DNA of 64,000 nucleotides from Bolinopsis microptera (Eukaryota > Ctenophora > Tentaculata > Lobata > Bolinopsidae). The notes under the pieces are model-generated. The model saw only the letters and a list, made by a program, of their open reading frames with translations, made no database searches and had not been told where the DNA came from. The position numbers and the translations under genes are program-made. Of the stretch, positions 34,602 through 47,900 are shown in pieces. The stretch lies in contig NC_087080.1 of NCBI RefSeq assembly GCF_026151205.1, positions 7,109,096 through 7,173,095 on the forward strand, in the 5' to 3' direction. The first letter of the stretch is position 1. Every line of letters begins with the position of its first letter.

Positions 34602-34783
34602 ACCTATTATCTTTGCTTTGTTAGGTTTACTGGGCGGCGCTCAGCCTATCATTCCGCCAAATCTCTATTCGGAACATAAATATAATATAATAGCTTACCT
34701 GAGGACCCCAGGCTTTAATATTGTTAGGCGGAATGACAGGCTGAGCGCCGCCCAGTAAACCTAACAAAGCAAAGATAATAGGT
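34602..34783. mobile_element. Large palindrome made of two inverted short elements plus flank
   Basis: About 57 bp at 34602-34658 is repeated in inverse complement at 34727-34783 with about one mismatch. The arms include not only the element end (ACTGGGCGGCGCTCAGCC) but also 27 bp of neighbouring sequence (TTATCTTTGCTTTGTTAGG). An inverted element end (ACCTGAGGACCCCAG) lies inside. Shared flank in inverse orientation is not explained by simple insertion. Confidence 0.8.
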
Positions 34784-35954
34784 AAATAATAGCCTGGGCT
34801 GGGTCCCCATGTAATGAAAGGTCAGTTCTTAAATTGATAACCATTATAATTAACCAACCCCAGTTTAACAAATCTGATTACTTTTGTCTGCCCAGGAAAC
34901 CTTACTGGCTGGAGCCTAACTTTGAAAGTAAAAGAGATAGCGTCTTCCGGTTTTTTGCAAAATGTTCGTTTCGCAAAAATAACGTTTCCCCCCAGGGGGA
35001 AAATTGAAAACAACGTAGATTTTGAATTATCGCAAAAAGTCATATTTTAGGCCTTATAAAACTGCGTAGCTTTAACTTTGCAGATTGTTGTTCTCTGATT
35101 GGCTGAATCGTATCACGTGGTACGCGGTACAATTGCATTCTTGGAATATTTGAAGCGTGCAAATGCAATGAACTAGCGAGCGCGCGCGGAGTTCAACATG
35201 CTGTGAAAAGGCGATCACCCTGTAGTAATATCGCTAGCCAGTAAGGATTGCTGGGTGCACTGACAAGCTGTTAATGTGCTGTTACGAGCGTACTAAATCA
35301 CTTTACACATTACAGTCGATTTCGAGATTTTTCTGAAAGGGCCCCCGAGTCTTGTGTGTATCGAGTCGAGTGTATTATCATCCGTACAACTTAGGGCCCC
35401 GCAGACCCCGCTATGCGGGAGGCGCCGTACAAGGGGGGCGCAATTTTCCTGAATTTTAGGCCCTATCACTGAAAAAACGTTTGTGTATTTCCCTGTCCAA
35501 TTTAGCGTTCGGTCGACGCGAAAAAAATATTTGGGGTACCCTTTTTTGCTTCAGGGGGCGCAAAAAGCCTTAGGGGGGGGGGGGGGGGGCGAGAAAAAAG
35601 TACCCGACCTTTTTTTTTTTTTTTTTTAAACTTTTTTTAGGGACACAAAAAATTTTTGGGGGGCGCTTTTTGTCACTGAGCGGGGGGGGCGCCAACAGGC
35701 AAAGTTACGCCACTGCATCCGTACTGTTATTTTTGTTTTTACTTTTCGTTTAATTGTGTATATTGCATCGCATAATTAATGCCAAATAAACGAATGAAAA
35801 GACATGTTTAAATGCATTGATGATTGATAAATAAATGTCAAAACTGAAATTATCGTCGGTTGTTAAATTAATGAAATAGCCATACTGACGCGATTCCTAA
35901 TAACAATGTCCATCCCACAGAAATGTTTCTGAATTCTGATTAGCAATAATATCC
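34784..35954. other. Intergenic stretch with G-rich repeat
   Basis: Contains CCAAT-like CTGATTGGCTGAAT near 35094 next to CACGTGG, and a G-rich low-complexity repeat at 35390-35720 with runs of G and T and the GCGCCAACAGGCAA block shared with 27770. No gene seen. The 3' end of the ShKT gene follows. Confidence 0.4.
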
Positions 35955-37876
35955 TTAAATTACATTCTCCTCTTCTTCTTCTTCCTCTTCGCCACCTTCA
36001 CTGCCACTGTCACTGTCACTGCTACCACCACCTCCCGCTAAATAATAATAGAATGGTGATAGTATGAATTAGCCTTGAACTGAACTATGATATAATGTTA
36101 AATGTTAATGATTTGTCATCTAAAATTTCTTCATCTAGATGTTCGCTTTCAGTAAGATAATTGTTATTCAATTAATTTATAGAATCAACCAATTGCGTAC
36201 AGCTGTCTCCCTGTTAAAGCTCAACCTGAACCTGTTTAGCATATTAGCGTTTTGGACATTTCTATCTCTATCTCGACATTTCTAGGGTTGCTTGTTGATC
36301 GTTCAGTTCGTGGATCCATTGGAATCTTCCCTCTGACTGATTTTTACAATCATTCATATAGTGATAATGATATCAGACTGAATCATGCATCAGTAAAAAG
36401 AATTGAATAACACCATTACTTTTAAAAAGGTGCTTATAAAAGAGCTTTCAATTTTCAGCATTGAAGTTTCTTCGTGTAGATCTACTTACAAGGGCACAGG
36501 TTGCATGTTGCAGCACAGTGCGTGTAGGTGTAAGATATGTTGGATTCACATTCTCCCAGCGCAGCCCTTCTTGCACATTCTCCTTCCATTCCTGGACCAT
36601 CTGCACACTCTGAGAAAAGCTTTCAGTAACATTTTTGCCTGCAATTAGCGGCTTCTAAATCTTAGTTCCGATTGAATTAATCAATATTAAATTTTAATTA
36701 AAACTTCAAACTGCATTACCACAAATACCACAGGACCCAGGGCAGTGGGTAATCATCTTGTTGGTCTCAGTGGCACAGTTTCCTTGTGCTGCCCATTGCA
36801 CACACTGTAATGTGTTATCTCCACAATCTGGTATGAACTGGGTTAAGGACACTGAAAGCCACGATAATCGGAAAAAAGGTTTTTAAATAATTTTATCAAG
36901 ACCGAAAGTGGCAGAGAATGAAGCTTTTAACTTATCAGTTTAACCTCCACATAATTTGCAGGAGAGAGGACATTTGGTAACCATTAATTTGTCAGTAATG
37001 CATTGCCCTGCCGCTGCTTTTGTAGCACAGTTGTAACTGCTTTCATCTCTGCATCCTGACAATTTCAGTGTCATGATTGTTGAAATGAAAAGAAATGTAT
37101 TATTGTAATTAACAAATTAGTATGAACAGTGATGATGTTAGGCCGTAAACTTCCTCAACAGAAGAAATTAAAGGTTCACAGTTATTTTCACAACTTACCG
37201 CAGAACCCACATGTTGCCTTGCAGTTTCTTTCCATTTCCTGATAATTACTGAGACATTTTCCCTGATCTCTCAACATCACACACTCATCCTTCTTCAGTG
37301 CATCTGTACAAACTGGGCACATATTTGGTACATCAGAAAATATACATTTTTAATACAGCTAGAACGGTTGGTGTGACTGAGCTTTTGTGCCATAAAACAG
37401 TAGGAAAATGTTTCCAACCAAAAAATAAACATAAAGAAACACAATGTTAAAATATCGATTCCTCTGCAAGACTGTCTATATCTTTAAATTGGACTCACCG
37501 CAAGCACCACAAGAGAGTTGACACTGACTGTAGAAGTCGGGTTTCATGCAGGAGCCAATGAGCGCGTAACTCGCACAATACGACTGTTTGTCTTGACAAC
37601 CTGGAGATTATAAGGGTGATCAGTACTACTAGCCTACAGCCGGTAACTTGGTGAATAGACCGTTTGGAGGACTATATCTCCTAAAGATCCAGGCACTACA
37701 GAGGGTACTACACTGGCTTCGATTGCCTCCCTTTTCCCTGGGTTGTACTAAATGTGCATTTTGAGAAACAATCTTATAAATTACTATGTGCACAACACAA
37801 AATGATGATTTGAATGCTATGTAATACCTTGAGCAGCAGCCACAAAGAAGAAGGATGTCGCAAAAACAAACAACAT
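35955..37876 (-). CDS. Secreted protein with five ShKT domains
   Basis: Exons in transcript order: 37876-37828, 37600-37499, 37303-37199, 37055-36945, 36827-36720, 36609-36490, 36037-35955, in phase and totalling 678 nt (225 residues plus TAA). Exon 1 codes a signal peptide (MLFVFATSFFFVAAAQ). Exons 2-6 each code one six-cysteine ShKT module, for example beginning GCQDKQSYC and ending CQLSCGAC. The last exon codes a Gly/Ser/Asp stretch and a run of glutamates (EEEEEEEENV). All module exons are bounded by phase-1 introns, the classic pattern for exon shuffling. ShKT domains occur in secreted proteases, nematode and cnidarian extracellular proteins and in some channel-blocking peptides. A multi-domain form like this is more likely structural or regulatory; its role here is unknown. 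A TATAAA-type box lies about 80 bp upstream. Confidence 0.88.
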
Positions 37877-37952
37877 CTCAGCTGAGGAATCTCAAGATGT
37901 ATGTATCGGCTGAACGTTTGGGATAGTAAAGTCAGTACTAACAGTCGTGATG

Positions 37953-37960
37953 TTTTATAG
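37953..37960 (-). promoter_or_regulatory. TATA-like box of the ShKT gene
   Basis: CTATAAAA on the minus strand, about 80 bases before the start codon at 37876. Confidence 0.55.
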
Positions 37961-37969
37961 TTCCTACGG

Positions 37970-38940
37970 CAACTACTTAACATGATCCTCACGAAATCTG
38001 TAAACATGATGTAAAAAACATAAAACTAATTTTCTATCGTTGATTACCATTTTGCTGCTGAAAAAATCTTCTCCGAATAGAATTCACATTGCTCCTTGAA
38101 CATAGCCCGCGTTGATTTTACCATTGTGTTAAACCAAAGCTAAGTCTCAATGCTGGCTCACTAATAGCCGCTAAACACATTGCTCCTTCACAAAACGTAT
38201 TGTCCCTTTGTTTTAGCCACCTGTGAAGTTTAGTTGATGTTTAACAGTTCCTCTGAACAAGGACTCGTAAAATCGATTACAACCTCAAATAAAGCTGTAC
38301 TATATCCTTGCTAGGTGTTATATAGCTCTGTAGATTGGATTACTACTGCGAAATTCATTCTGTATTTATTCTGGACAAAAATTGAAAGATGAGTAAAATT
38401 ATTCTGAGATTACAGAATACAGATACTAGGGTTATGGGAATCCTTTTTTTGTATTTTCTTTATGAAAACGGATGTTTTTCGGGTTACCAAACAAGCTATT
38501 TCCTTTGGATCACAAATCCAACTTGGTGTTCATGAAATTATTGGATATTATCATTAATCATCTGTTGCAAATGGTTATCACTGATTTCTTGTTTTTAAAA
38601 GATAACGACTATGAGAGATAACACATTACACTTTACTACAGCAGGTAATGACAGTGTTAGCAGAGGTATGCACACCTCCACAAGTCAGACGAGTGGACAG
38701 ATACCAATCTATACTCGATTACCCGCTTTCTGTAAGACAATATTCAATATTTAATTAGTGTTTAATTAGTTAATTACTAATTAGTTAATCTGTGCTACTA
38801 GTTTTAATATATTTCAGCAATTTGAAGAAAACTGTTAATTTAATTCGAAGTGAGTGTTTATTTAAGTGTGAAAACTTCGGTGCAGTCTTATATTAATGTG
38901 ATCCTCATTGTAAAAGTAATATTATCATTTGTTTCTTCCA
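37970..38940. other. Intergenic stretch between divergent genes
   Basis: AT-rich sequence separating the minus-strand ShKT gene from the plus-strand gene starting at 38978. No motif beyond the TATA-like box was seen. Confidence 0.4.
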
Positions 38941-38977
38941 CTTTTTCCTCCTCTTTTTATACCACAGCTGATTGAGT

Positions 38978-41900
38978 ATGCTCCTTCAGAAAAACCGAGA
39001 TGAAAGACGAGCGGAGCACAAGTCTTCAAAGCAAATGTTTCCTCCTATAAAGGATGGAATGGTAGTGGAACTACCGTCCACTTCCCCTAGGAAATCTAAA
39101 TCATCAGGTGAGTTTACCTCACAATTATTAGTTCTATTTTAGCCGAATAACTATCTGGTTATGGAATGTAGTGAATGTAGTGGACCATGACCACTTGATC
39201 GGGTAATCAAATTATTTGTACCACTTTTTAATGTGTTTGTGAGGGTTATTGATCATGATTTGTTCATAGTTACTAGTGTATTATTACTATAGTTACTGAG
39301 AGTGTTATTATACATAGTTACTGAGAGTGTTACTACAGTTACTGAGAGTTTTACTATAGTTACTATAGTTACTTTAGTTACTGAGAATATTATCATCAGG
39401 AGCAAAGTCCCGGCCGAGTTCAGCTATATTTTTTGAAGCAGCTAAAACGTTCCACACTAGTAAAGGTCATAATAAAGAGCTACGACAGCGGCTGATGGAG
39501 TCTCACATGGTAAGATTATTTTACATACCTTAGTCCTTACATACCTTACATACCTAACATACCTAACATACCTAACATACCTAACATACCTAACATACCT
39601 AACATACCTAACATACCTAACATACCTAACATACCTAACATACCTTACATACCTTACATACCTTACATACCTTACATACCTTACATACCTTACATACCTT
39701 ACAATTTACATACCTAACATACCTAACATACCTAACATACCTAACATACCTTAAATACCTTACATACCTTACATACCTTACATACATACTATTCATACAT
39801 ACTATACAATATACATACATGCACATTGCACTGTTGACTTGTGAATCTAGAATTTAGGTCAATTTTCCAAGTCTCCTGTTGCAAGGTTGCTAGCTTGGTT
39901 ACTCCTTACAATTTAAGGTTATTTTTACTCGTGGTGTATAAATAGCGCACGGGTGGCGGTGACAGTAAGGCAACAATTGGGTTAAAAATTTAGTTAGAAA
40001 TAGTCAGCCACATTAACCGGGAATTCTACTCAGAAAATTCATTGAGGACCCGCTGAAAACCAACTTTATCTCGACTACTTATTAAATCTAGACTATAAGA
40101 CGCTTCTAAAGCGAGATTTTATATTAGCATATATATCTTAAAAGAAGGAAAATTAAACCGTTTATTTTGCTCGAAAAGTTTGTCACACCTAAAATTTGAT
40201 TGACTTGGTAAAAACCATTGTGATCTTTCAAAGGCTATCCATTTTGACGACTTCTTTTCGGTTTTCACCTGGCCACGTCAAAAGTCGCGACCTCTAAACC
40301 TCATTCCTTTGTTTAACTACGAAATATTCTCCGCACTAAACTCACCTGGCAAGCCCGGCTTTGTGGTGTTAATGGAATTTACTTTAAACTACTGTCAAAT
40401 CCAAACCCACCTGGCACAGCTAAAACAAGCTTTAAAACACCTCGCAATCTCACTATCTGACATTATTTCAACAATGATTTTGTTTCTGATTCTGATCGTC
40501 TCGGCTGCTGCCTTTGACAAAGCAGGACTTAAGTCCGGTCTTCAGTCAACTGAAGGACAACTCAGGCTGTTCCGACAGTGGACTGACAAAGAACACAGTG
40601 TCTACAGTGCTAAGGAAAAGAAATTCAGGTATGGGGATTTCTTTTAATAGTTTTGTATTATTATGGGAGACGTTTTCTTTTTGAAATATAGTAATACCCC
40701 GATTTACTGCGGAGTTTGAATGGAATATAAAATACTGTCACTTATTAAATAATGTTCGTATTCGGATAGTACACTCTCTATAAATGATTTAACTAATATT
40801 ATTAATCTAACAATGTCACACTGGTGCCAGGTTCCGAGTGTTCAGGAAACATCTCCAAGAGATAGTAGCTATTAACGATGCTCAGGATGACTACGAGTTG
40901 GATGTTAACTTCATGGCTGGTCTGACCGAGGAGGAACAGTCCCATTGGTAGGTGTTTAATTACATTCTTATAACCTCTGATACATTATTTGAGAGGCAAC
41001 AGATACTGGGATTGTGATGATGTGATTTTTCTATACGTACACTTTTCGTTTAACCAGAGAGGCCTGGTATGTAGAGCTTCTAGTCTTCTGCTGTAAAAAT
41101 ATACCAGCTATATTCAGACTATTAGTTCTTCAGAAATCCTCTGAAATTTCAAGTCATCCTTGATCATTGAACCTCAGGTACGGTATCAACATCACAGCTC
41201 TCCCCGCACCGGTACAAGAGGCTGACGACAGTGTGCTCCTATCTAACGGACCTACCGCTGGAAGTAAACTGTGGAGAGAGGAAGGTAATGATGATAAGTA
41301 CACGTGACACCGTTTTGTTGTGTAACTTTTCAATCAGAACTATAACTTTTCAATTAGAGCTATAACTATCTACAGACTACAAGTCCTATCTTATGATAAG
41401 TGATACCATGACGCTAATTTACACACAGCTGTCAGTATCTATGATATAACAAGTCATTCTTCTCAGGAAAAGTTACCGGAGTCAAAAACCAAAAAAGTTG
41501 TGGTTCATGCTGGACTTTCGGTGGAATGGTTGCTTTTGAGGGACACTACGCTATCAAAACTGGTGGTCTAAAGAATTTCGCTGAGCAGGAATTTCTGGAC
41601 TGTGTTTATGAGGGTTAGTAACTTTTTAGGTGTTATTTTCTAGAGCCTTCAATCTAGTTATAACACGTGGGCTATTTTGAGGAAATCATTGTTTACTATC
41701 ATAACATTATAACTTATCTAACCTTATAACGTCGTAATAATAATGATAATTTGATCGGCTGCAGTCAGGGAGCCCATTTCTTGTCTAATTGCTACAGCCC
41801 TTTTGCTACAGTTTTTCAAAGAGTCGCTACCATTCGCACCATACCATGGCTATGTAAGTATGTACATCATCCAGCAACATACTCTTGCCCATAATAAATC

Positions 41901-44900
41901 AATTAAACAATCCAATCAGGACAAAGAGATGGTTGTCAAGGAGGATGGTATTGGCTCGCTTTTGACATGATCAAGAAGACCCAGCATCTCTCTTTAACGA
42001 AGGACTACCCTTATGTAGCTCGGGATGGCAGGTGTCAGACCAAGAGTAAACCTAATGGTGAGAGCTTTTATCTTTTTCTCTTATCCTGCTCTCTTATCTT
42101 GTTCTCTTATCGAGTTTCAAAGTGGTTTTGTCTTATTTTGAGTATTGTTTTAGGGTCTGCCCACACTACGCCTCTATTCCCCGAGAGTTTCCACGCCAAC
42201 TGGCGGGAGCTCTGCCCACACTACGCGCCTCGTTGTGTGAATCCAGTTTTTTTAACCCACGCCATGTGGCCCGTCAAAACATGGCGTAGTGTGGGCAGAC
42301 ATTCGGGGAATAGAGGCGTAGTGTGGGCAGACCCTAAGAGGGCTTTCGACTATTCGCGTCTTTTAGATTTTGATACTTCAGTAGTTTACCGGTCATAGAA
42401 ACGTGGTGGCATGAATCTTTGCCGAATCTATCTCCCTCAATACATATGAGAGAAAAAATATCACACCTTTCAGGTATGAAGGCTGCTCAAGTGATTGAAA
42501 CAGTGCGACCTCGCCGATCTAGTGGGGACGGTAGTCTGGTACAGGCCTTGAACGAGGGACCCGTTGCCATGGCCTTCGAGATCAAGGGAGGATTCAGCTA
42601 CTACAAGACCGGAGTTCTGTCAGTGAGGAACTGTGGTAGCACACCTCATCACGCTATGGGAGTCACTGGATACACTCCTGAATTCTTCGAGATCAAGAAC
42701 AGTTGGGGCGCTCATTGGGGAGATGGAGGCTATGTTAGGTGAGTGTGGTTCTGGTTAATACAGGGTGTACCGCATGTAGTTAAGAGAAAATTTGTCTGCA
42801 GTTGCATTGTGGAGATAAAATAACAATATCTCTGTTTTCAGGTTCGACAGGAAGATTGAGAACATGTGTGGTATTTCAAACTGGCTGGCTTACCCCAGAC
42901 TCAAAAAGACTGGGGATGACTCTGATGATGTTGTCCCTACTGGTAAGCTAACCTCTCCCCTCACCCCTCATCCCTCCCCCTCCCCCCTCAAAAGATATGA
43001 TTAATACGATAATAATTCAACATTTTGAATCGGAGTCTGAAATTTCGAACTTTTAAATACTAAGTTATAATGATATTATCTCTCCCTCATCAGAGGATGA
43101 CGGTGGTGATGACGGTTGTGTAGACAAAAACGAAAGATGTGATGAGTGGGCTAAAAGGGGCGAGTGTAAGGATAACTACAGGTATATGGGACTCAACTGC
43201 CAAAAAGCTTGTGGAATCTGTGGTTGTAACGATGCCCCTTCCTTAGCTGAACGCTGTCCTGGGTAATTGTAACCGGCTTTGATTTGATTTATACCCCGGC
43301 TACGAAACTAAACATTGGCACCTGAATTTTGAACTTTTAATTTGAAGCTGAAGCTTTTTCTAGCCCAGTCCCACTTAATTTCTCGTAAAGTAAGATTAGT
43401 AATGTTAAATCTCAGTTAAATAAGGTTCTCAAACCAGGTGGAAGGATAAAAATTACTGTAAGGCTGGCTACGTAACCTTCATGAAGTATATGTGCAAGAA
43501 GACGTGTGGACACTGCGAAGGTGATGACGAAGGTGATGACAACAAGTGTCCTGAAGGTCTCAAGTTCTGTAATGGCGAGTGCCAGCATGAGCACTTATGC
43601 CATTAACTCACCACGTGTCATGACGTCACACACCACGTGTCATGACGTCACGCACCACGTGTCATGACGTCACGCACCACGTGTCATGACGTCAAAAACT
43701 ACGAGACGAATACCTCTGTGATTCAGTTCTCTTCAGTTTGACTATGATCTGTGAACTATAACTACGTGTTTTACTTGTATCTAAAATAATAAAATACTGT
43801 GATATGGAACTGTAAAGTCTCCCTTGCCAGTGTCTAGTATTCGCTAAATATGCCTAGTATTCGCTAAAATATGCCTTGTATTCGCTAAAATATGCCTAAA
43901 TAGTATAACTGTCGCTGCCACCTTCTTAACTTGAGCTGCTCAAGTAGTGTATACTTATAGTGCGCTGTACGGACAACAGTCTAACCACAAGTTACTGGGA
44001 ATATTGCGGAAAGAAATTCTTGTTGATTTACCAGAATTTTGGTATATTGACCCAGAAAACAAATTTGTTGTGTCAAATAAATGGTACCTAAATTGTAGTT
44101 AACTGTGCAGTGCTATAATAATCAAGGTTACAAATACGTCTGATTTTAAGCAAAAAATACGTATGCATTAAGTCCTGAAGAAAATACGCGCATTTTCTTT
44201 TAAAATACGTGACTGATCTCGTCTTAAACGTGACTCATGTAAAACACGCTTAAAATACGTGCGCGCGGCAATTGTTTCCAATAACGTGTGCTCAGACATG
44301 TTAATTTGGTCGAACATAACCTGTATATATTTTTTCTGCATAGAAATATCTGCTTAGAAGTATCCAGAATTAAAATGCGTCACTCCGATTGAATAAATAC
44401 ATATTGTATAATGTATTTTGTAATACGTATTAATAAAAATACAAAATTAACAACTTTGATAGTAATGTTAATTAAACCGACCAGGCAATATAACCTTAAA
44501 CTCAAGATCAGTCAAATTCCAAAAAAACCTAATTTGTATTATGTAACTGGTCCGGTTCTAATTTTGTACGATGTAGCGCATTCCTGATTCCGGGATTGAC
44601 TGAGAAGTTTCTAATTCTATGAAAGGTAATTTTCATCCTTTTTTCAGACGTTTATGAACTGGAGAGTGCCCGCTTCAAGGTCCGCTTCTGTCATGTCAAG
44701 TTAGTAATATTCAAATTAAAGTAGTTTATATTTCTAACATTAACAACACTTTGAGAATCGTTAGAATATCATGTAAGCCAGATTTTGGCAATTTTCCAAT
44801 TTAAAAACATGGTTATTGTGTAGTAGAAATTCCAAACCCCCTTCAGGCTAACTTACGTAATATGTGCAAGATCCCTCACTCCTTAGATATAAATCGTTGC

Positions 44901-47900
44901 CTTATATCGGTTTAATCTGACTTAAATTCAGAGTCCAGCTTATATCTTTATTCAAAAAGGACAAGGAGTGAAAATGTCCGTTCTTTTATTATTTAGTTAT
45001 TTCAATATTCATCCTAAAAAATTAGACCTGTATGACTATGACTATCAAGTATAGAGACGGTATGTTAGACAGCATCGTCAACTTTGCAAACCACACTAAA
45101 TTACGCTTAATGGTGCCAGACTGGTGTAACATAGCGACTACTTTAACGCCGTCTTAGTTCGCCTCTCTCTTCCATACTCAACCACCACTTAAAGGACCAG
45201 TTAGCTGAAAAAAAAGTTATCCTCATATTTTGACAGATTGTGACAAATAGCAAACTAAGCAACGAGTCGAAATTCCTAAATCTCTAACTGCTCTCTAACG
45301 CGTGTAAATAGCGTTTGTATTATTTTGGCGATGACGTCATAAAGTCCCTCCCGCGCGCAGAAGAGCTCGTGAGACTGTATTTTACAGGTAGAAAATGGAC
45401 ATAATACAATCTTTTCCTCCAAATAACTCGAAAAGTAAGTAATTTAGGGTACATGTTGCTTCATAAGTTGTATATAAACATGGCCATTCTGCACAATTTG
45501 CACACATTCAAAAACCTTTAGGGCCTTCATAGCCCAAGTTACCAGATACCCATAGTTTTGTATGATTTCTGGAACCGAAAATCAGTTTTTCGCCAATAAC
45601 TGAAAAAGTAAGCACTTGAAGGCATATGTTTGTTCGTAAGTCATATATTAATATGCTAATTGCGGTTCTTTTGCACCCTGTCTAAAGACTCTATCACGAT
45701 CCTATCGAAAATGGGCTCAGCACCACGCCCAAAATGGTTTTTGGCGAATTTCTCGAAAAGTAAGGATTTTAGGCCATGTGTTGCTCAATAACTCCTATAT
45801 AAACATGCATATGCGGCTTCGTTTAAGCCTATTTTGAAGCCTCTACGACCTTCAGAAGCAAGGGGTCGGTTACGTTATTGGGTCAATATGGGCGTGGCCT
45901 TCCTGGGTTTTCTCCACGGTCAAAAAAATGTCTCCAAACGAAAATCGTTTATTCATACCTTCAGGAAGGTCTGTGCAAAGTTTCGTGAGTATTTGAACAT
46001 TTGCAGGTTCATTTCCATAAATGTCCATAATAAATGACTGGAGTACACAACTTAAGAGTTAACTTTAGAGAAACTCATAAGTCATTTATCTCAAATTAAG
46101 CTGTTAGTGTCCATGATCAACCTGTGGCGACTATGTTTTACGTGAAATGTAAAAATCAGGAGTAATATTAAAAGTGTATTTTTAGATTAATGTGCTAGCT
46201 CATAGTTTTAGAATTGTATAGATTATAACGTTGGTCGTTTAGCCATCTAACAATTGATCGTGCCGTAATATATGGCCAGAGAATAGGGTCTTGGAAATTC
46301 TATAATTGTTCAGTGGGTCGATTGACTGAACACGTTTGCACTTGGTATTTAAACTTACCAGTAGTTTATTTATGTTATGTACCGATGATAATGCAATTAG
46401 GATAACAACTAGGTAAGCCGTAAGTCTAATTCAAAACACACTGCACACCGTACACTCCGAACAGTATTACTGTTTGGTAGACCCTAGACCGGGTATTTTG
46501 GCGGGAATTCTGTTCCCACGACACTGTTCTGATAGAAGCTACTTCTACTAATGGTCCCAGAGGAACGGCCGTAAAGTAGCCAGACTTCTTGTCTCCTGTA
46601 CTGGCTGACACATGCGGATTAAAGTTATAAATTTCGCTATATGCTATAAATATAATTGCTCTCGGAATTGAACAAACTCCTACTTAAATCTAGATCCTTT
46701 CTAAATTCGTTAGAGTTTCATGGACAAAAATAATCGGTACAGTCTCCCTAGCTGCTTGTGTAATTAAGCAATGAAAGCAATCCAAAATTATCACATATGA
46801 CATAAGTTGTAATAGCAGAAACTTTCTAACCGTACATTCACCCGCCACTGTTCAAGAACCTATATCACTGTTTAAAATCATGACGTGAGCACTGTACATC
46901 CAATCAGCTATTCCTTTAGTTAGAATGATAGCCAAAACTATAAGGATTTTGGAGAACTAGGGTAATAGTCATAATTCTAAAATTTGAGTGAGTTACATGT
47001 GTTTTATTGACGATGATAAACATTTGTAATGTAAATTACGCTATGCAAGCGCGCACTGAGGGACTTTATGACGTCACGAGGCCACAGCTTATTATTGCAA
47101 TAACACGCGTTACACGTACGATAGAGAGTTGGTTCTTTCGGCGATACGATTCTTTACCAGTTTGTCACAGCTGATTTAAATCTTAGCCAAATTGGAGACT
47201 ACAAATTTTTCAGTTAACTGGTCCTTTAAGCGTTCATCTATGACACACCCCACAACACTTACCATCATCCTTGATTTCACATCTTGATTCCACCGGCATC
47301 CTCCCACAGGACTGCCATACCCCAGAGGTAGGCAAAGCATCTATATGCTATCCTCTCGTGGGCCAACCAGGCCCAGCCTCTCTTTTTTTAAAAAATTTTA
47401 AAGAGAAAAAAAATACAGCATTCGTAGCTGTCCTTTCTAAACTTACCCACAATTTACAATATATTCGCTCGGATGAGCAGTGGAAATACTAATCTTGTCC
47501 TCTCCAGAACGAGTCCAATATATGATAAGAAGCTAAGACTGGTGATATTACATTAGTACCACTACCATAGATACCTGCACATTAGACAGCAGCTGTGCTC
47601 TTGTTACTGAATCTCCATAGTGAACCCTCAACTTAACTATAACTTTATTATCTTAACTATAACTTAATTAAGTTTTTTATTTACATTATCAGACACGCGT
47701 GTCATTGTTAATTATCAATTATATTCACATTACCTTAGTCTTATATCGTATGCGTTGCCCTGGCAACACGAAATATTTTAGTGGTCGAATATTTATTTAC
47801 ATGCTCCGTTGCTGAGTAACAAAGTGACTCTAATGCATGTATCTGGGTTTGGAGATTATATTACCTGTGAACAGTAATTGTAAACTAAGAGTTGAAGTAT

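Noticed and set aside
39635-39826. Open frame with repeated VRY peptide on the minus strand
   Set aside because: Translation of the 9-bp minisatellite inside an intron.
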